Shown here piece after piece: positions 23,078-34,544 of a DNA stretch of 64,000 nucleotides (positions are counted from its first letter, which is position 1; every line of letters starts with the position of its first letter). The notes below the pieces were generated by a model. That model saw nothing but the letters and a program-made list of their open reading frames with translations, was not told where the DNA came from and searched no databases. Source of the stretch: Phytophthora sp. 'mugwort' (taxonomy: Eukaryota; Oomycota; Peronosporomycetes; Peronosporales; Peronosporaceae); assembly GCA_033558025.1 (NCBI GenBank), contig JAUCEF010000005.1:6696001-6760000 (forward strand). Direction: 5' to 3'. Both the position numbers and the translations under genes were made by a program.

Positions 23078-25777
23078 TCAGCGCACAGTCAATAACCGAC
23101 TCGGGAAGTCGAAATCGAACCCTATCTCGCACATACTACTGTCTTCACGCCATTGCATCGACCGACCTTTGCCGTTCTCTTTGACTTGGAAAGACGCCAG
23201 AAAGGAGCCCACCTCTCTTAGCCCCGGTGATACATGCTCCAAAATGGCTACGGCTTCACACATGTCGCTTTCGCGTAACAGAGCTCGTAAACGCATTTCT
23301 TTATTGTACTCCTTAAGAGCAACAGCAGCCTTCGCCCTCAGAACTTTCCGGTTCAAATGAGGTCTTCCTACCTTACGGATGCTCCCGCTCGACTTTATTC
23401 TAGGCACAAGCTCCACGTTTTCAACGCTAGCCGCCTGGATCGGTACCGACGCAACTTGTGTCGGGGGTTCATCATCGGATTCATTGCCTTGTCTGTCACT
23501 GCTACCGCGTGCAGCAGCATCATGATTGTTCAAGCCACCACTGCTAGTATTACCGCTAGATTTCCTCCTCGGTTGTTGTCTTCATCATCTCTACGCGCAG
23601 AGTCATCTCTGTCTCCCGATGGGGCGGCCTCTGTTGCACTTGATTGCATTAGCTACCCAGCGCGTCGTCATCCCCAGCGCAATGTTCATCTCTTCCGAGA
23701 AAGCCACATCCCGCAAGGTACCCGGCATCTTGACCTTGTCTCTGTATTCCTCCTGCTTTCGCCGCTGGTACTCCAGTAGCATTTTCAGACTGGCCCGCAT
23801 TATTAGGTGGCCTTTGAGGTAGCGTTTCAGCTTACCGAACAGGCTTTTGACGCGGCTGTTGGTGTGGTTGCCGAAATGTGGCAGGTCCACACGATACGCC
23901 ATCACCCACATCTCGCGGCAATCGTTCCAGTTCTTGTCAAAGTAGTTCCACAGCTCGGTGCGGCCATCACGGCAAGCAAGATCCTTGAAGTCATCACGAT
24001 GAATACCATACGCCTCCGGCGTTCTTGCGTACGTCATATTTGAGATTGTGTGCTTTATCTGGGTCAAAACACTGTCTTCGTATGCACCATAGGTCTTCGA
24101 CTTACGGATCGTCTCATGCAGCCATTTGATCACGTGAAAATGACAGCACAAAATGCGCGCCTCGGGCAGCTTCTTCCGGATAACTTCCACCTAACGCGTA
24201 TCCTTGTCGACAATAACCACTCGAACGAAGCGCCAATGCTCATTAGCACGGTTGAACTAATCCAAACACTTTGCCATGTGCCAGTCGCTGTTGGACTCGA
24301 TGAGTGAGTACGGAACAGGTTGTCCGTGTCCGTACTGATCCATAGCAACGGTTGACAGGAGCTGGTAGTTGTACCTAGACAGATAAACCTGGTTAAAACC
24401 TAATAGAAACCTAGGGATACCTGTGAGTAAGTACCATCATTCGCACGCTAGAACTTACTGGTTGGTCTTGTGTGTGCAATCCATTTGGATGACCTCAGGA
24501 AAACTATCCAACATGGCCCGCATGTAACCAGTTGAGAAGGCAATAGCACCTGTGTCTCCGCGTGCACTTTGGTGTACCGAAGACACGTTCTGTGACGATT
24601 CCAGATTGAAAATTCACGATCATCTCAGCCACAGCATCGTCATCTGAAAGCTGGACACCTACAAATCAACAAGACATTACAGAGTTGTCAGTGGGGCCGT
24701 CCTTCCTTGCATATACGTAGGTTACTTGCCTGATTTCCTCATCCGCATAATCATGTTGCGCATGGTCGGACTTGCTGCGAATGTAGTCGTATACTCGTCG
24801 TGCCAGCGTTTGACTCCACCAACAACTCGATCCCCGGCATCAGGGGAGAATCCACCGGAACATGGCGAATACCTGGGTAAGACATGTAGATGCCTTTTGA
24901 GATGTGATGGTTGTGGCTGTACACCTCACGCTTGATCGAGATTCCCCACGTTCGATCACGCCGCTTCGTCACTTGAGCCAGCATCTGAAAGGGGTACTCA
25001 GTGCGATGAAGTTTGTGAGAGGTTCGCTTCCCTGTCGAACGCTCGCGCTCGCCCCAGCCGTGTGTGCAGATATACTTTCGTTGGAATGGCTCCATTTCCG
25101 TCGGGACCAGCGGAATCTCGGATTCGGGCAGCCCTTGATACCGAACTTGTCCTCGAAGGTCAGCACTACGGCGCGCTACGTTGATTACCTCCTTCACAAC
25201 AATCTTTGTCGCGTGGCCTCCATCTAGTCTTTCAAAGCCACTTCGAGAGCAGCCCACGACTCGGGCTGGGGCGCAAAAGCAGGAAATTGGACTAGTTCCT
25301 CGTCTTCGACGTCCGACACCGACCTCTTCTTTCCTCGCCGCGCACTCTTCCCACACGAAGCAGGTGTCTCCGTCGACGCCGGCTCGTCGGATTCGTCTTC
25401 GTCATGTTCAGCAGCGTCCCTTTTCTCCTCGTCCTCATCTGCCGCATTGTCTTCCTCTTCTTCCTCCGCACTTGCTCTTCCTCTTTTTCACCCGCACTTG
25501 CTTCTTCCTCGTCTTCTTCTTTGTTGGTTTCATCCTGGTCGTCTCCCTCACTTGCTCCTTCTTCTTCGTCCCCCTCACTAGCTTCTTCACCTTCCGCAGC
25601 TGGTGCGTGCGGGCCATACTGTGCACCCTGTGACGCCCGGCGGCGTTCTAACTCTTCCGCTTTCTGCGCGCGCGTTCGAGTCGCACGTGACTCCTGCTGT
25701 CTGCGCGCCTCCTCCTCCACGCGGGCTTGCTGCGCCATCTGCGCCTTGATCGAAGCCGTCTTGTGCGTACGTGCCAT
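23078..25777 (-). pseudogene. Mutator-like (MULE) transposase, broken
   Basis: The minus-strand start at 25,777 (MARTHKTASIKAQMAQQARV) leads into a long acidic/basic low-complexity region. At about 25,080-24,760 comes a zinc-finger N-terminal domain with YICTHGWGERERSTGKRTSH and YSHNHHIS (C...C...HNH, WRKY/FLYWCH-like fold). The DDE core follows: an IQMDCTHKTNQ block near 24,490 (first Asp), the YNYQLLSTVAMDQYG stretch near 24,360, VRVVIVDKD near 24,215 (second Asp), and CCHFHVIKWLHETI near 24,120. The 24,190-23,603 frame continues to FGNHTNSRVKSLFGKLKR, where active relatives have the catalytic Glu (N-R-x-E-S); here it reads Lys. A 151-residue frame (23,533-23,078) continues toward the Ulp1 region. 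Several stops and frameshifts make it inactive. Confidence 0.85.
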
Positions 25778-26556
25778 GCCTACAGGAGCTCAGTGGCGCG
25801 TGTGTGGGGTCACTGCCGTGCGCCGAGCATTTGCCACGTGGCTCCCCCAATTGATGGCTGTGAGGCAATATCGAAACTGAGGGTAAAATAAATCTAATAG
25901 TTTTTACCTGGAAAACCCCTGTATGGACAACTTGTAAATACCTGATGGCTGATGGGCAACACCTGGGCGGGAAATTTGCCCTTTTTTCTTGCACCCTCCA
26001 GCTGCCAAATGTGCTCAAGAAGTGCCTTCTTCAAGCCAGCTAATGCTGTCTCGGATTGGTTGTTGTATCCTACGCATCACGAATTCTTCTAAATTAATTT
26101 TGCCGAAGTCGTTTATGTTGACGCCTTCATCCGCGTCGAGAGGCGCAGTTGCATGTCGAGTGGCCCCGAAGGACAGTTCCTCTAAGCCAGGTACTTCCTA
26201 CTCGTCCTCAATTATCATATGATAAATGATAACACATGCCTTCATGAAATCTAACACGTCCTTTGCGTACCAAATGCGACTCGGCATCTTGATGATTCGA
26301 AATTGCGATTGCAACGAGCCAAATGTTCGTTCAACATCTTTTCTCAGGATCCTGCTTCTTAGCAAACAGCTTTTCCTTTGCCGATGAAGGTTGGAATATG
26401 GTAGCCATGAAGCACGCGTAGGGAGGGTATATTCCATCGACAAGATAGTAGAGCTGGCGAAACGTTTTTCTCCAGCAACATATGAAAACGAATTGTACAA
26501 TGCGTGCTGAATGGCGTGCTGATTAACCGGAGGAGACCGATTGATAATGTTGATGT

Positions 26557-26662
26557 CTGCGTACAATGATAAGGTTGGATACGAATGAACTCTCTGATTC
26601 CCGAAAACTAATGTGTTACTAATGTTTTGGGAATCAGAGAGTTAATTCGTATCCAACCTTAC
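26557..26662 (-). other. Predicted intron made almost entirely of a foldback
   Basis: The donor GTAAGG (26,662-26,657) and acceptor ACGCAG (26,562-26,557) flank 106 bp. Removing it restores the conserved Harbinger reading GYNNDINI. Nearly all of it is one inverted repeat. Confidence 0.75.
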
Positions 26663-26667
26663 CATTG
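26564..26667. repeat. Short foldback, arms 44-45 bp, loop 15 nt
   Basis: The left arm 26,564-26,608 and right arm 26,624-26,667 are reverse complements with three differences. The loop is 26,609-26,623. The outer CAATG of the right arm is exon sequence. Confidence 0.95.
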
Positions 26668-27827
26668 TTATATCCTGCCCAACCAAAGTAGAAGTGTGAA
26701 ATTCGCATGCGCTGGTCAGCTACGACCTCCAACACGATGGTGGGTTTACCTTCCTGTCCGGTAAGCTGTCCCTATAACGATATAGGACACATTTCCCACA
26801 CACAGTGCATACAAGCATACAATCCAGGGAGCCAGTACAACCTGGGAACCCACGCGTTGCAGATCGTTGCGACTGACGCCGAATATCGAGGGAGTCGACG
26901 CGCGAAAACACCCCTCCTCGAATATTCCAAGGACTGTTCTACAAAATTTCTTCGTATAAGCGAGAAGTGTACTCTCCGCTCCCTTGATGCTATCATTGAG
27001 GGAATCGGCGCAGCAGCCATACACCAACATCCGAATGGGGACACTGCATTTTTGAAGAGAAGATAACCCCTTTTTGCCCAGGGCGTCGACTCGCTGCTCG
27101 AAATCCGGGGCATATTTAACGACAGCAACCATAATGCGGATGAAAAGGCATTCGGTGTCGTCGCCTAAAAATCTTCTCTGTAGACTGGATTTTCACTGAA
27201 GTAATCCTGCCAGAGACGAGCATGCGCCACCTCAAAATCACGGTTGAGATTGGCCGTTTTACCAGGCTGAGAGCCCCCCCCCCCCGCCCCTCTTGCGTGT
27301 GGGTGGGGGTTTCTGCGCTGCTAGAAGGAAGGTCTGGAAAGCGGCAGAGCGTGGTCAGTGTGAGCACGCCAATTTAGCATGTAAAGCGGAAGGGTACGTA
27401 CGTCATCGTCACCGCTGCGAAGCTCTGTGCTTTCTTCTGAGTCGCTCATCCAGCAGGGATTATATTTACTAAGGGGTCGCTTGACTGTGTTGATATTGGT
27501 ATTTGGAGATGGGCGGTGGACTTGGCCGCACTTGCCAATGCCAACAACGTGTCAGTTACTGTGATTATTTTCTGATTGGTGTTACGTTGAGCACGGTGCG
27601 GTGGAATTGCCCTAAGGGCTTACCACACATATTTGCAAAAATGACAGATCGAAGCAAAATGCCTTCTTCTGCCTCGAAAGAGTTAAGGTTGCGGTGTTGC
27701 CTCTCGAAAGTACATCTGCCTATTGACATAAACGCTATTATTGCAAAATTACGCAACCATTGTAAAGCACCAGGCATACTTTAAAGTATCCATTTTGGCT
27801 TTAGAATCGCAACAATATAATACGCAC

Positions 27828-28671
27828 TCAATTTATCCGCACCCAGCAACAGCATCCACGGCATCTTGTAGCTGAGCTACTTCGTGTTTCAGGATAGTTC
27901 TCGTCCAACCAATTCGAAATGTAGCGATACAATTCTAAATTGTCACGCAGAGAATACGAGAGACAATACCACGAATCCAATAACGTCGACGGGGTAAATA
28001 CAGAACTAAACCGCGCGTGAAGCCAGCGCAGAGTCTCAAACTCTGTTGGACCCCACGGACCACTCTCACGGAACGTAAAATTTGTGGACACGCGATGCTA
28101 AATATCTTGTATGATGAGAAGCGCGATTGCAACCAGCAGGCAAGTCCCAACTGACCGGCTCGCACCGCGTCGTCAACGGCTTGGGGCGTGTGTGAATCTG
28201 GCGGAGGCGCATAAAAAAGCCACATGACGACCCGAAATCCACCGCTTTGGCCTGCCCAATACATCGCCCGCTCCGTGCATCCCTCGGAGCGATTCGCATG
28301 CAGCCATTGCACCATTTCCAGGTGACCACAAGCCGCTGCTACATCCATAGCGCGTGCTGTACAACCCTCGGACCGATTCTGATGCAACACTTGACCACTT
28401 CCAAATGTCCACAGCTCGCTGCAATGTCCATTGCGTTAGTACCACATTTTTGCGAACGGTTCGCTTGAATCCATTCGAGGACGGCTAAGTGGCCACCATT
28501 TGCAGCCCAGTAAATGGGATTTTTAGCGTAAGCCCACCACGAGTCCGGTGTGTCTAGCCATCCCCGTTTCGCCCCGCCAGCCTCATCGACCGTCGTTCTA
28601 GCTGTGTTCTTTATGGCTAACAATATCAAAATCCTTTCAAACTCATTTCTTGTCCATAATTTTGTCCACAA
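27828..28671 (-). pseudogene. Ankyrin-repeat gene fragment (third copy)
   Basis: The minus-strand frame 28,671-28,339 includes LDTPDSWWAYAKNPIYWAAN and [20 protein letters not shown]. After a frameshift, 28,390-27,935 continues with [20 protein letters not shown] and a final AVRAGQLGLACWLQSRFSS. These are the oomycete ankyrin units, about 30-33 residues with GHLxVxxWLHxNRSEG cores. The fragment is homologous to the 3' half of the two identical ankyrin genes in the inverted duplication (about 35.95-36.65 kb and its mirror), but is clearly diverged. Notably it keeps a KCGTNAMDIAA segment that is shortened in the duplicated copies. It lacks the N-terminal half and has frameshifts, so it is a pseudogene. 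Confidence 0.75.
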
Positions 28672-29371
28672 GCCCTATTCATTTAAGATTGTGTCGATAT
28701 GTGATCATATGGAAGTGGTATCCCCTTGTAGACTCCGAAATTAAATTTCAGAGAACAACCACAACAAATACCAAACATGCTATAATAACCCATCGGAGCC
28801 GACAATCATCCCACAATGTTTTACAAACATGGGATTTGAAAACCCTGGATGTGAGAGGAGCGGAAAGTTCAAGTTCTTGTATTGCGCTATGTCAATGTCG
28901 GGTCTTTCCGATTAGAGAACCCGAATGGTTGTAGCCGCATAAGTATTTTATGGGCAACTTCGCCGCTGACGGCTTCGCTGGCGCGGGTTTCGCCTTTCGC
29001 TTGCCATATCTGGGAAGCGATCCAGGAGACAGCAACCGATTATCACGGCTAAACGTATTACGGCCAAGATCACTCGAAGAAAAAGATTGGGCCGGTGCTC
29101 GCCCCTAATGAGATAAAGGTACAGAAAGTACTAGCGATAAGGAAACTTATCGTCGAGATGCTAAAGTCTGAAGCGAACCGTTTGTGTCACTGAAGATGAC
29201 AGCGATGGGGCATCAAATACACAGGGAATGTCGGAGTGTAAATTCATATAGGGACTTACGTAAGCATTGTGATTTTTACTGGCTATATAACAGTCCACGA
29301 CGCCTTCTTTGCACTGCAACCTGCCGTCGGGAAGAGACAGTGACACTATCCGCCACAACCGACACAAAACT
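28672..29371. other. Spacer between ankyrin fragment and Copia
   Basis: No recognisable gene on either strand. The frames 28,650-28,934 and 29,161-29,414 show no motif and overlap the Copia boundary. Confidence 0.4.
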
Positions 29372-29750
29372 TGGAAGGACACCTGAGATGCTTGAATTGT
29401 GTTTTGGAAAGTAAGTTTATTTTGGACTTAGCTATCTCGGCTGCTGCTACGGAGTTTACTTAGTCGCCGCTGTTGTTTACCTCGCCGATTATGCGCCAAA
29501 TATATTTTGGCACCAGAGTCTGAGCAATCACTCTGACAACTCAACTACCATCACCAAGTGATGACACCACCAAGTGATGGTAGTTGAAGTTGTCAGAGTA
29601 ATTGCTCAGACTTGACCTTTCAAGTTGACGACTGCCTACCTACTCGCATGACGGCTTGCCCCATGCCCATATGTGGTCAGCGCAGTCCAGTGCAGCTCCG
29701 ACAACAGTTTAGAGGCTGTCACGCACATGACAAGACATGTACGGCTAACA
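29372..29750 (-). repeat. 3' LTR of Copia element
   Basis: 379 bp against 326 bp for the 5' LTR. The difference is explained by a foldback insertion at about 29,555-29,612. Otherwise it aligns along its length with scattered substitutions. Confidence 0.9.
29517..29612. repeat. Foldback inside 3' LTR only
   Basis: Left arm 29,517-29,554, loop 29,555-29,573, right arm 29,574-29,612. The left arm is ancestral LTR sequence shared with the 5' LTR (34,171-34,208). The right arm is its inverted copy and is absent there. Confidence 0.93.
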
Positions 29751-29762
29751 CTCCCCTCAACT
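29751..29762 (-). promoter_or_regulatory. Copia polypurine tract
   Basis: GTTGAGGGGAG on the minus strand lies directly against the TGTTAG start of the 3' LTR. This is the position and composition of the plus-strand primer. Confidence 0.75.
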
Positions 29763-32700
29763 TGATGAGAGGCAACGCCGCTTGCAGTGACGAGCTTTAA
29801 GATCTGCGGTGTCGGGAGCGGCTTCGTGAGGAAGTCTGCGAGCTGATTCACCGAGGGAACGTACTCGATAGCGATGTGGTCCGCGTCAACGTGGCCACGT
29901 ACAAATAGATGCGCAGGTCGATTTACTTGGCTCGGGCCGCGGTTGAGCACAATGCTTATGGCAACTTGGTTGTCAACCGGCACCTGGATCGCCCTATGCA
30001 CATGAAGATCCAGCTCTTGAGCAGCAAGAGCCACATACTCAGCTTCGGCGGTGGAGAGGGCGACAGCATTTTGACGCTTGCTCTTAAAGATCACCGGACA
30101 TCTGTCGGCAAGAACCAGCGCCCCCGATGTTGAGCGTCGTGTAGCCAAATCGCCACCCCAGTTGCGTCGCAATAGGCTCCAATTGACAAACCATTTGCAT
30201 CACTTCGCTTGAACACAATAGCAGCGAGCTGCGTTCCCTTCAGATAGCGAAGGGCACGGATATCAGTGTGCCAGTGGATCGCTTGCGTATCCAGGTATTG
30301 TGAGAGCATGTCGACGGCCCACATATGTCGGGGCGGGAACCATTCGCAACGTGAAGCAGTGAGCCGATGAGCTGGCGGTACGGCTTATCCGGGTCAAGTT
30401 GCGGGACACTATCGACGGGGCGCAGGTCCTGTCCAACGACACTCGGGTTGCGTATCGGAAACGCATCAGCCTGGCCGAGAAGCGATCTATCATGCGCACG
30501 ATGAACTGCGACTGCCGCAATGCATCTCCCCTTGCACGCGATCGTAGTTGATTTCCATGCACAGGACAATCTTGCATCCACAATGGCCTTCATTTTGAAG
30601 TGCTTAGCGAGGGACTGACTGCTCGATGCTGGCAGCTTCCTCTTCGAATGCACAATCCACCAGCAGATCGTCAACGTAGAGTACCACAAACACGGGCCCA
30701 TGTTGGCCACGCCTCACAAACACAGGCACGTGTCGCTCCGGTGCTGAGAGAATCACATCTCAAGAAAGATGGCGCGAATGGTCTTGAACCAAACTGCTGC
30801 CGCTTGCTTGAGATCACAAAGACTACGGAGTGGCATACACACCATTCCACGGCCAGCCCGTATACCCAAAGGGATTGCCATGAAGACAGCCTCGTCTAGG
30901 TTTCCATTCAAGAAGACCGTTTCTACGTCGAATGGTTTGATGCAGTAGCCAAAGTGGCTGCAAACCGCAAAGAATATTCGCAGCGTAGGAAGGCCGGCTG
31001 CCGGCGAGTAGGTCTCATGATAGTCAATCCCAAACGTCTGCAGAAAGCCTAGCGCAACAAGGCGAGCCTTATAGCTCACGATCTCGCCTCGCTCATTTCC
31101 CTTAAGAGCGAACACCCACTTCGGGCCTATCACTTTCATTCCAGGCGGGCGTCGCACGATATCCCAAGTGTGGTTGCGGATATGCGACCGCAGCTCCGCA
31201 CGAATGGCTTCCTTCCACTTGAATGCATTCGTGACTCCATGGCTTTGCGGTATGTTAGGGGAACATCCACAGCGGCTAAAGCGACCTCATATTCATCATC
31301 TAGTCGCGGCCGCTTGGGATCGGGCTCGCCATCACTCGAAGAATCACAGTCGGGTGCAACGTTCGACAGTTCATCATGTGTCGAAGCAGCAGTCAGGGCA
31401 AGTTGCATATCAGTGCGGGGCGGCGGCAACATGAGTGGTAGCTCAACACTCGGAAGAAACCGTGGCATCATAGTGCGGCCAGCAACCGGACTTCGCGACG
31501 AGGTCCCTCGAAACACCAGTTGATTCCCCCCCTCGTCCGAGTGTCCAAGCACTACAGCGTTGCTGCTGGGAATCACATCTGTAAGGCAAGGAGGAGCACT
31601 TCCGTGCACCCCGCGTTCAGCCTGTTCTTGCAGCTCTAGCTGCATGCTTGCCTGGCTTGGTAGCGAGGTTGAAGTGGGCATCAAAGCGTCTGACGCTATC
31701 TCAGCGCCTTCGTTGGTGTCCATTAAGATCGGTGCAACCTCAGCAACGTCATCACCAAGCATATCCACATCTTCTGCATCAGTAGGACCAACCGGAGCAG
31801 AGGGGTTCGGCGGGTCATTAGTCTCGTCGAGGCCAGTAACGTAGTCACTGGCATATCAGCATGACCACCAGTGTCTGCACCGTGAAAGGCGGGCGCTCGT
31901 CCGCGGTGGTTGTGCGGGCGGTTGCGATCCGCGCGGCATCAAAGTCCTTACCGCGATAGGCCTTCGAACTGTCGGCGTAACAAAAGAGCATGCACTTGTG
32001 GGCCTTGCACTGCCACTTTGACGGTAGGGACTTGTCCACATACGCGAACCCGCGGGCACCAAACACACGGAGGTGCTTCAACGTAGCGACTTCATCCACA
32101 TCACCTCGAACGGACTTGCTTTACTGCGTGCGGTGTTGGGAATACCGTGATGTACACAGCCGTTATCACGGCTTCGGCCCACCAGCATTTGTCCACTTGC
32201 TGGTAGTAGAGCATAGCTCTAGCAAGCTCAACGATTATGCGGTTCATCAGCTCGGCAAGCCCATTTTGCTGGGGCGTGTAGGGAGTTGAAGTTTGGGCAC
32301 AATACCGTGTTGCGCGCAAAACTTCACAAGCTCTTGCCCGTATATTCGCCTCTATTGTCGGTGCGTAGGCATTTCAACGTCGCACCTGTCTGTGTCTGTG
32401 CAAGTTGGCGATACGTTTTGAAGCACCTGAGGACATCTGGCGTTGCCTAAAATTCTTGAAGCACCTGAGGACCTCTGACCTTGCCTTCAGCATGTACACA
32501 GAAACGTATCGAGAGAAGTCATTGATGAAGGTGACTACGTAGCGACTACTACCCTTGGCCTTCGATGTCATGGGCCCCATCACATCACTGTACACCAGCT
32601 CTAGCACAGCGTGCGTCTCCACTTGGCTCCTCGTACGATGGAAGAATGGGGCATCTTGCCGCATGCACAGCCCTCACAAGCCCCATCCAGCATCACATCT

Positions 32701-34028
32701 GATGCCATGTCGGGTACACTCTCGATCATCCGTGACACCTCGCGCACGCGAGGCAACGAGAGGTGCCCTGGCAGGGCGTGCCACACGGCGACGTTGGCCT
32801 TGACTTCAGCGGATGCAGCAATCTCATCCAGCTGCGCTTCGCGCTGTACCAGGACATCCCATACGTACATGACATCTGTTTTGCGCACGCGAGACACCAC
32901 CTTGCTCTTGTAATGGATCGCGCAGCCATCACCATCGAAGATAGCGGACATACGCTTAGCTGTCAGGGCTGGAATCGATAGCAGCTTTCGATCCAGGTTG
33001 GGGACGTACAGAACCTTCGACATCCTCACGGTAGCACCGTCCAGGGGGATACTCGAACTGTGCCAACACGACGAGCTGGCAAGCGATACCCGCCCGCAAC
33101 ACAGACTTCCAGCGGCACCACCAAGTCGGAGAAATCGCAAAAATCACAGCGGTCGTCCGTCATGTGGGAGCTCGCCTCACTATCCAGGATCCACGACGAG
33201 AACCCATCCAAGGATACGGCGAAAGCAAACGCTTTGTTCGTCCTCGTTGCCAGCTCGGGGGCATTGCGCCCGCATATGCCCATATTCCTTGCATAGGAAA
33301 CACCTCCCATTAAACGCGTTGGCCACGCTCTTGGACACCACCACGGCCATTCCGTCGCCCGCGTCATCGCTACCGGCGACCACCTCGGACCTGTCGATCA
33401 TCCGTACTGCCAACGGGCCGGCGGCCTTCACCAGCAGACACACGAAAGGCCTGCTCTTGCTTCTCGCGTTTCTGGACCGTCTCGTACTCGCGGCGGACCA
33501 TTCTTTCGCCTCGCGGAGTGTCATGTTGCCGTGCGCATCGATTAGCTTCACCATGCTGTCATACTCTTGGGGAAGGCTACCCAGCAAGATTACTCGACGC
33601 TCGTCTTCTGCGACAACGTCACCGACAGCCGAAAGTCGCAGGCACAGCTCATCAAATTGCATCAGATGCTACATGAGGTCGGGGCCAGCGCTCTATCTGG
33701 AACTCGTGGACTGCTTGCGCAGCTGCACGCTGTTACGCAGGTTTTGGTTAACGGAAAACCCGCGGAGCGTCTCCCATGCTTGGATTGCCGACGTGGCATC
33801 CCGTACCATGGACTGGTGCGCCGGGCCCAGCATTTTGACGAACACAGCCAGTGCCGTGAGTTCCGCGGCTTTCCACTCTGCCGTGCCTTGCAGAGCGGCC
33901 TCTTCTGGCTTGAGCACGACGTGGTTGAGCAGGTCCTTGCGCGCGCGGGTCATTCTCGCGTTGAACTCCCACAGCAAGTAGTTTTCGTCCCCGAGGACGT
34001 CGTTGGGACCGGTGATGCTTGGGCTCAT
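29751..34028 (-). pseudogene. Copia gag-pol polyprotein, multiple frameshifts
   Basis: Gag starts at 34,028 and reads MSPSITGPNDVLGDENYLLW. A zinc knuckle CFLCKEYGHMRAQC is at about 33,300. Protease follows: WILDSEASSHMTDD at about 33,190, with the D-S-G active site changed to D-S-E. The pre-integrase region (AVWHALPGHLSLPRV, about 32,790) and integrase (LVYSDVMGPM near 32,600; TPYTPQQNGLAELMNRI near 32,290) come next. Reverse transcriptase has KVIGPKWVFALKGNERGE (about 31,140), FDVETVFLNGNLDEAVFM (about 30,935) and VVLYVDDLLVDCAF (about 30,690), so the YVDD box is kept. RNase H has STAEAEYVALAAQELDLH and ADFLTKPLPTPQIL near the end. Domains occupy different frames with stops between, so no polyprotein can be made. 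Confidence 0.87.
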
Positions 34029-34035
34029 AACCACT

Positions 34036-34361
34036 TGGAAGGATACTTGAGATACTTGAGTTGTTTTGGAAAGTAAGTTTATTTGGGACTTAGCTATCTC
34101 TGCTGCTGCTACGGAGTTTACTTGGTCGCCGCTGATGTTTAACCCGCAGATTCTGCGCCAAAGATATTTTGACACTAGAGTCTGAGCAATCACTCTGCCA
34201 ATTTCAACTACCATCACTTGGTTCACCTTTAAAGTTGACTACTGCCTACCTACTCGCATGACGGCTTGTCCCATGCACACATGTGGTCAGCGCAGTCCAG
34301 TGCAGCTCCGGCAACAGTCCGGAGGCTGTCACGGCACCTGACAAGGCACGGACAGCTAACA
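34036..34361 (-). repeat. 5' LTR of Copia element
   Basis: 326 bp. It aligns with 29,372-29,750 but lacks the foldback. It shows the ancestral ctaccatcacttggtt.acc sequence at that point. Confidence 0.9.
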
Positions 34362-34544
34362 ACGAACACCCAGTCGGTCCACCTCTTTGGAGAGTCTTCA
34401 AGCAGTTGTGATACTGGGGACACATTTCGTTCATCTTTTCTCGCTATCATTATTATAATCGACATCTCGTTTTTCAGACGCGACGAGTTGAAAGCACAAT
34501 AACCTAACAAACATCATAACCCGAAAATAAAGAAGTCGAAAGCT
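34362..34544. other. Junction between Copia and inverted duplication
   Basis: 183 bp with no gene and no detectable match to the mirrored position beyond 40,118. The 78-86-codon frames here are accidental. Confidence 0.4.

Larger units (their letters stand above)
26010..27450 (-). pseudogene. PIF/Harbinger transposase, nearly complete but broken
   Basis: On the minus strand an N-terminal region starts near 27,440 (SDSEESTELRSGDDD). The frame 27,132-26,940 reads LGKKGLSSLQKCSVPIRMLV and CRTVLGIF. The DDE_4 core has RGFPGCTGSLDCM (first Asp, about 26,865), RISHFYFGWAGYNN, then, after an intron, INRSPPVNQHAIQHALYNSF, and RILRKDVERTFGSLQSQFRI with the final Glu (about 26,330). It ends near WYAKDVLDFMKACVIIYHMI and a C-terminal tail to about 26.01 kb. 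Two or three frameshifts (about 26,910, 26,760 and 26,200) break it. The 106-bp intron at 26,557-26,662 splices exactly in frame (GYNN to DINI). Function when intact: cut-and-paste transposase that normally needs a Myb-like partner. No such partner is next to it. Confidence 0.8.
29372..34361 (-). mobile_element. Copia-type LTR retrotransposon, degenerate full length
   Basis: A 4,990-bp element on the minus strand: 5' LTR at 34,036-34,361, 3' LTR at 29,372-29,750, primer-binding-like TGGTTATGAGCCC (34,035-34,023; similar to the initiator-Met tRNA type), gag-pol between, and a purine tract GAGGGGAG just before the 3' LTR. LTRs start TGTTAG and end TTCCA in element orientation. The domain order protease-integrase-RT-RNase H is diagnostic of Copia. 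I find no convincing 5-bp target duplication. The LTRs differ at many positions, so the insertion is old. Confidence 0.9.

Noticed and set aside
25292..25880. Plus-strand Ser/Phe-rich frames opposite the MULE N-terminus
   Set aside because: They are complements of the acidic/lysine-rich low-complexity coding region on the minus strand.
34246..34510. Overlapping minus-strand frames at the Copia/duplication junction
   Set aside because: They span the LTR boundary and encode no recognisable motif.
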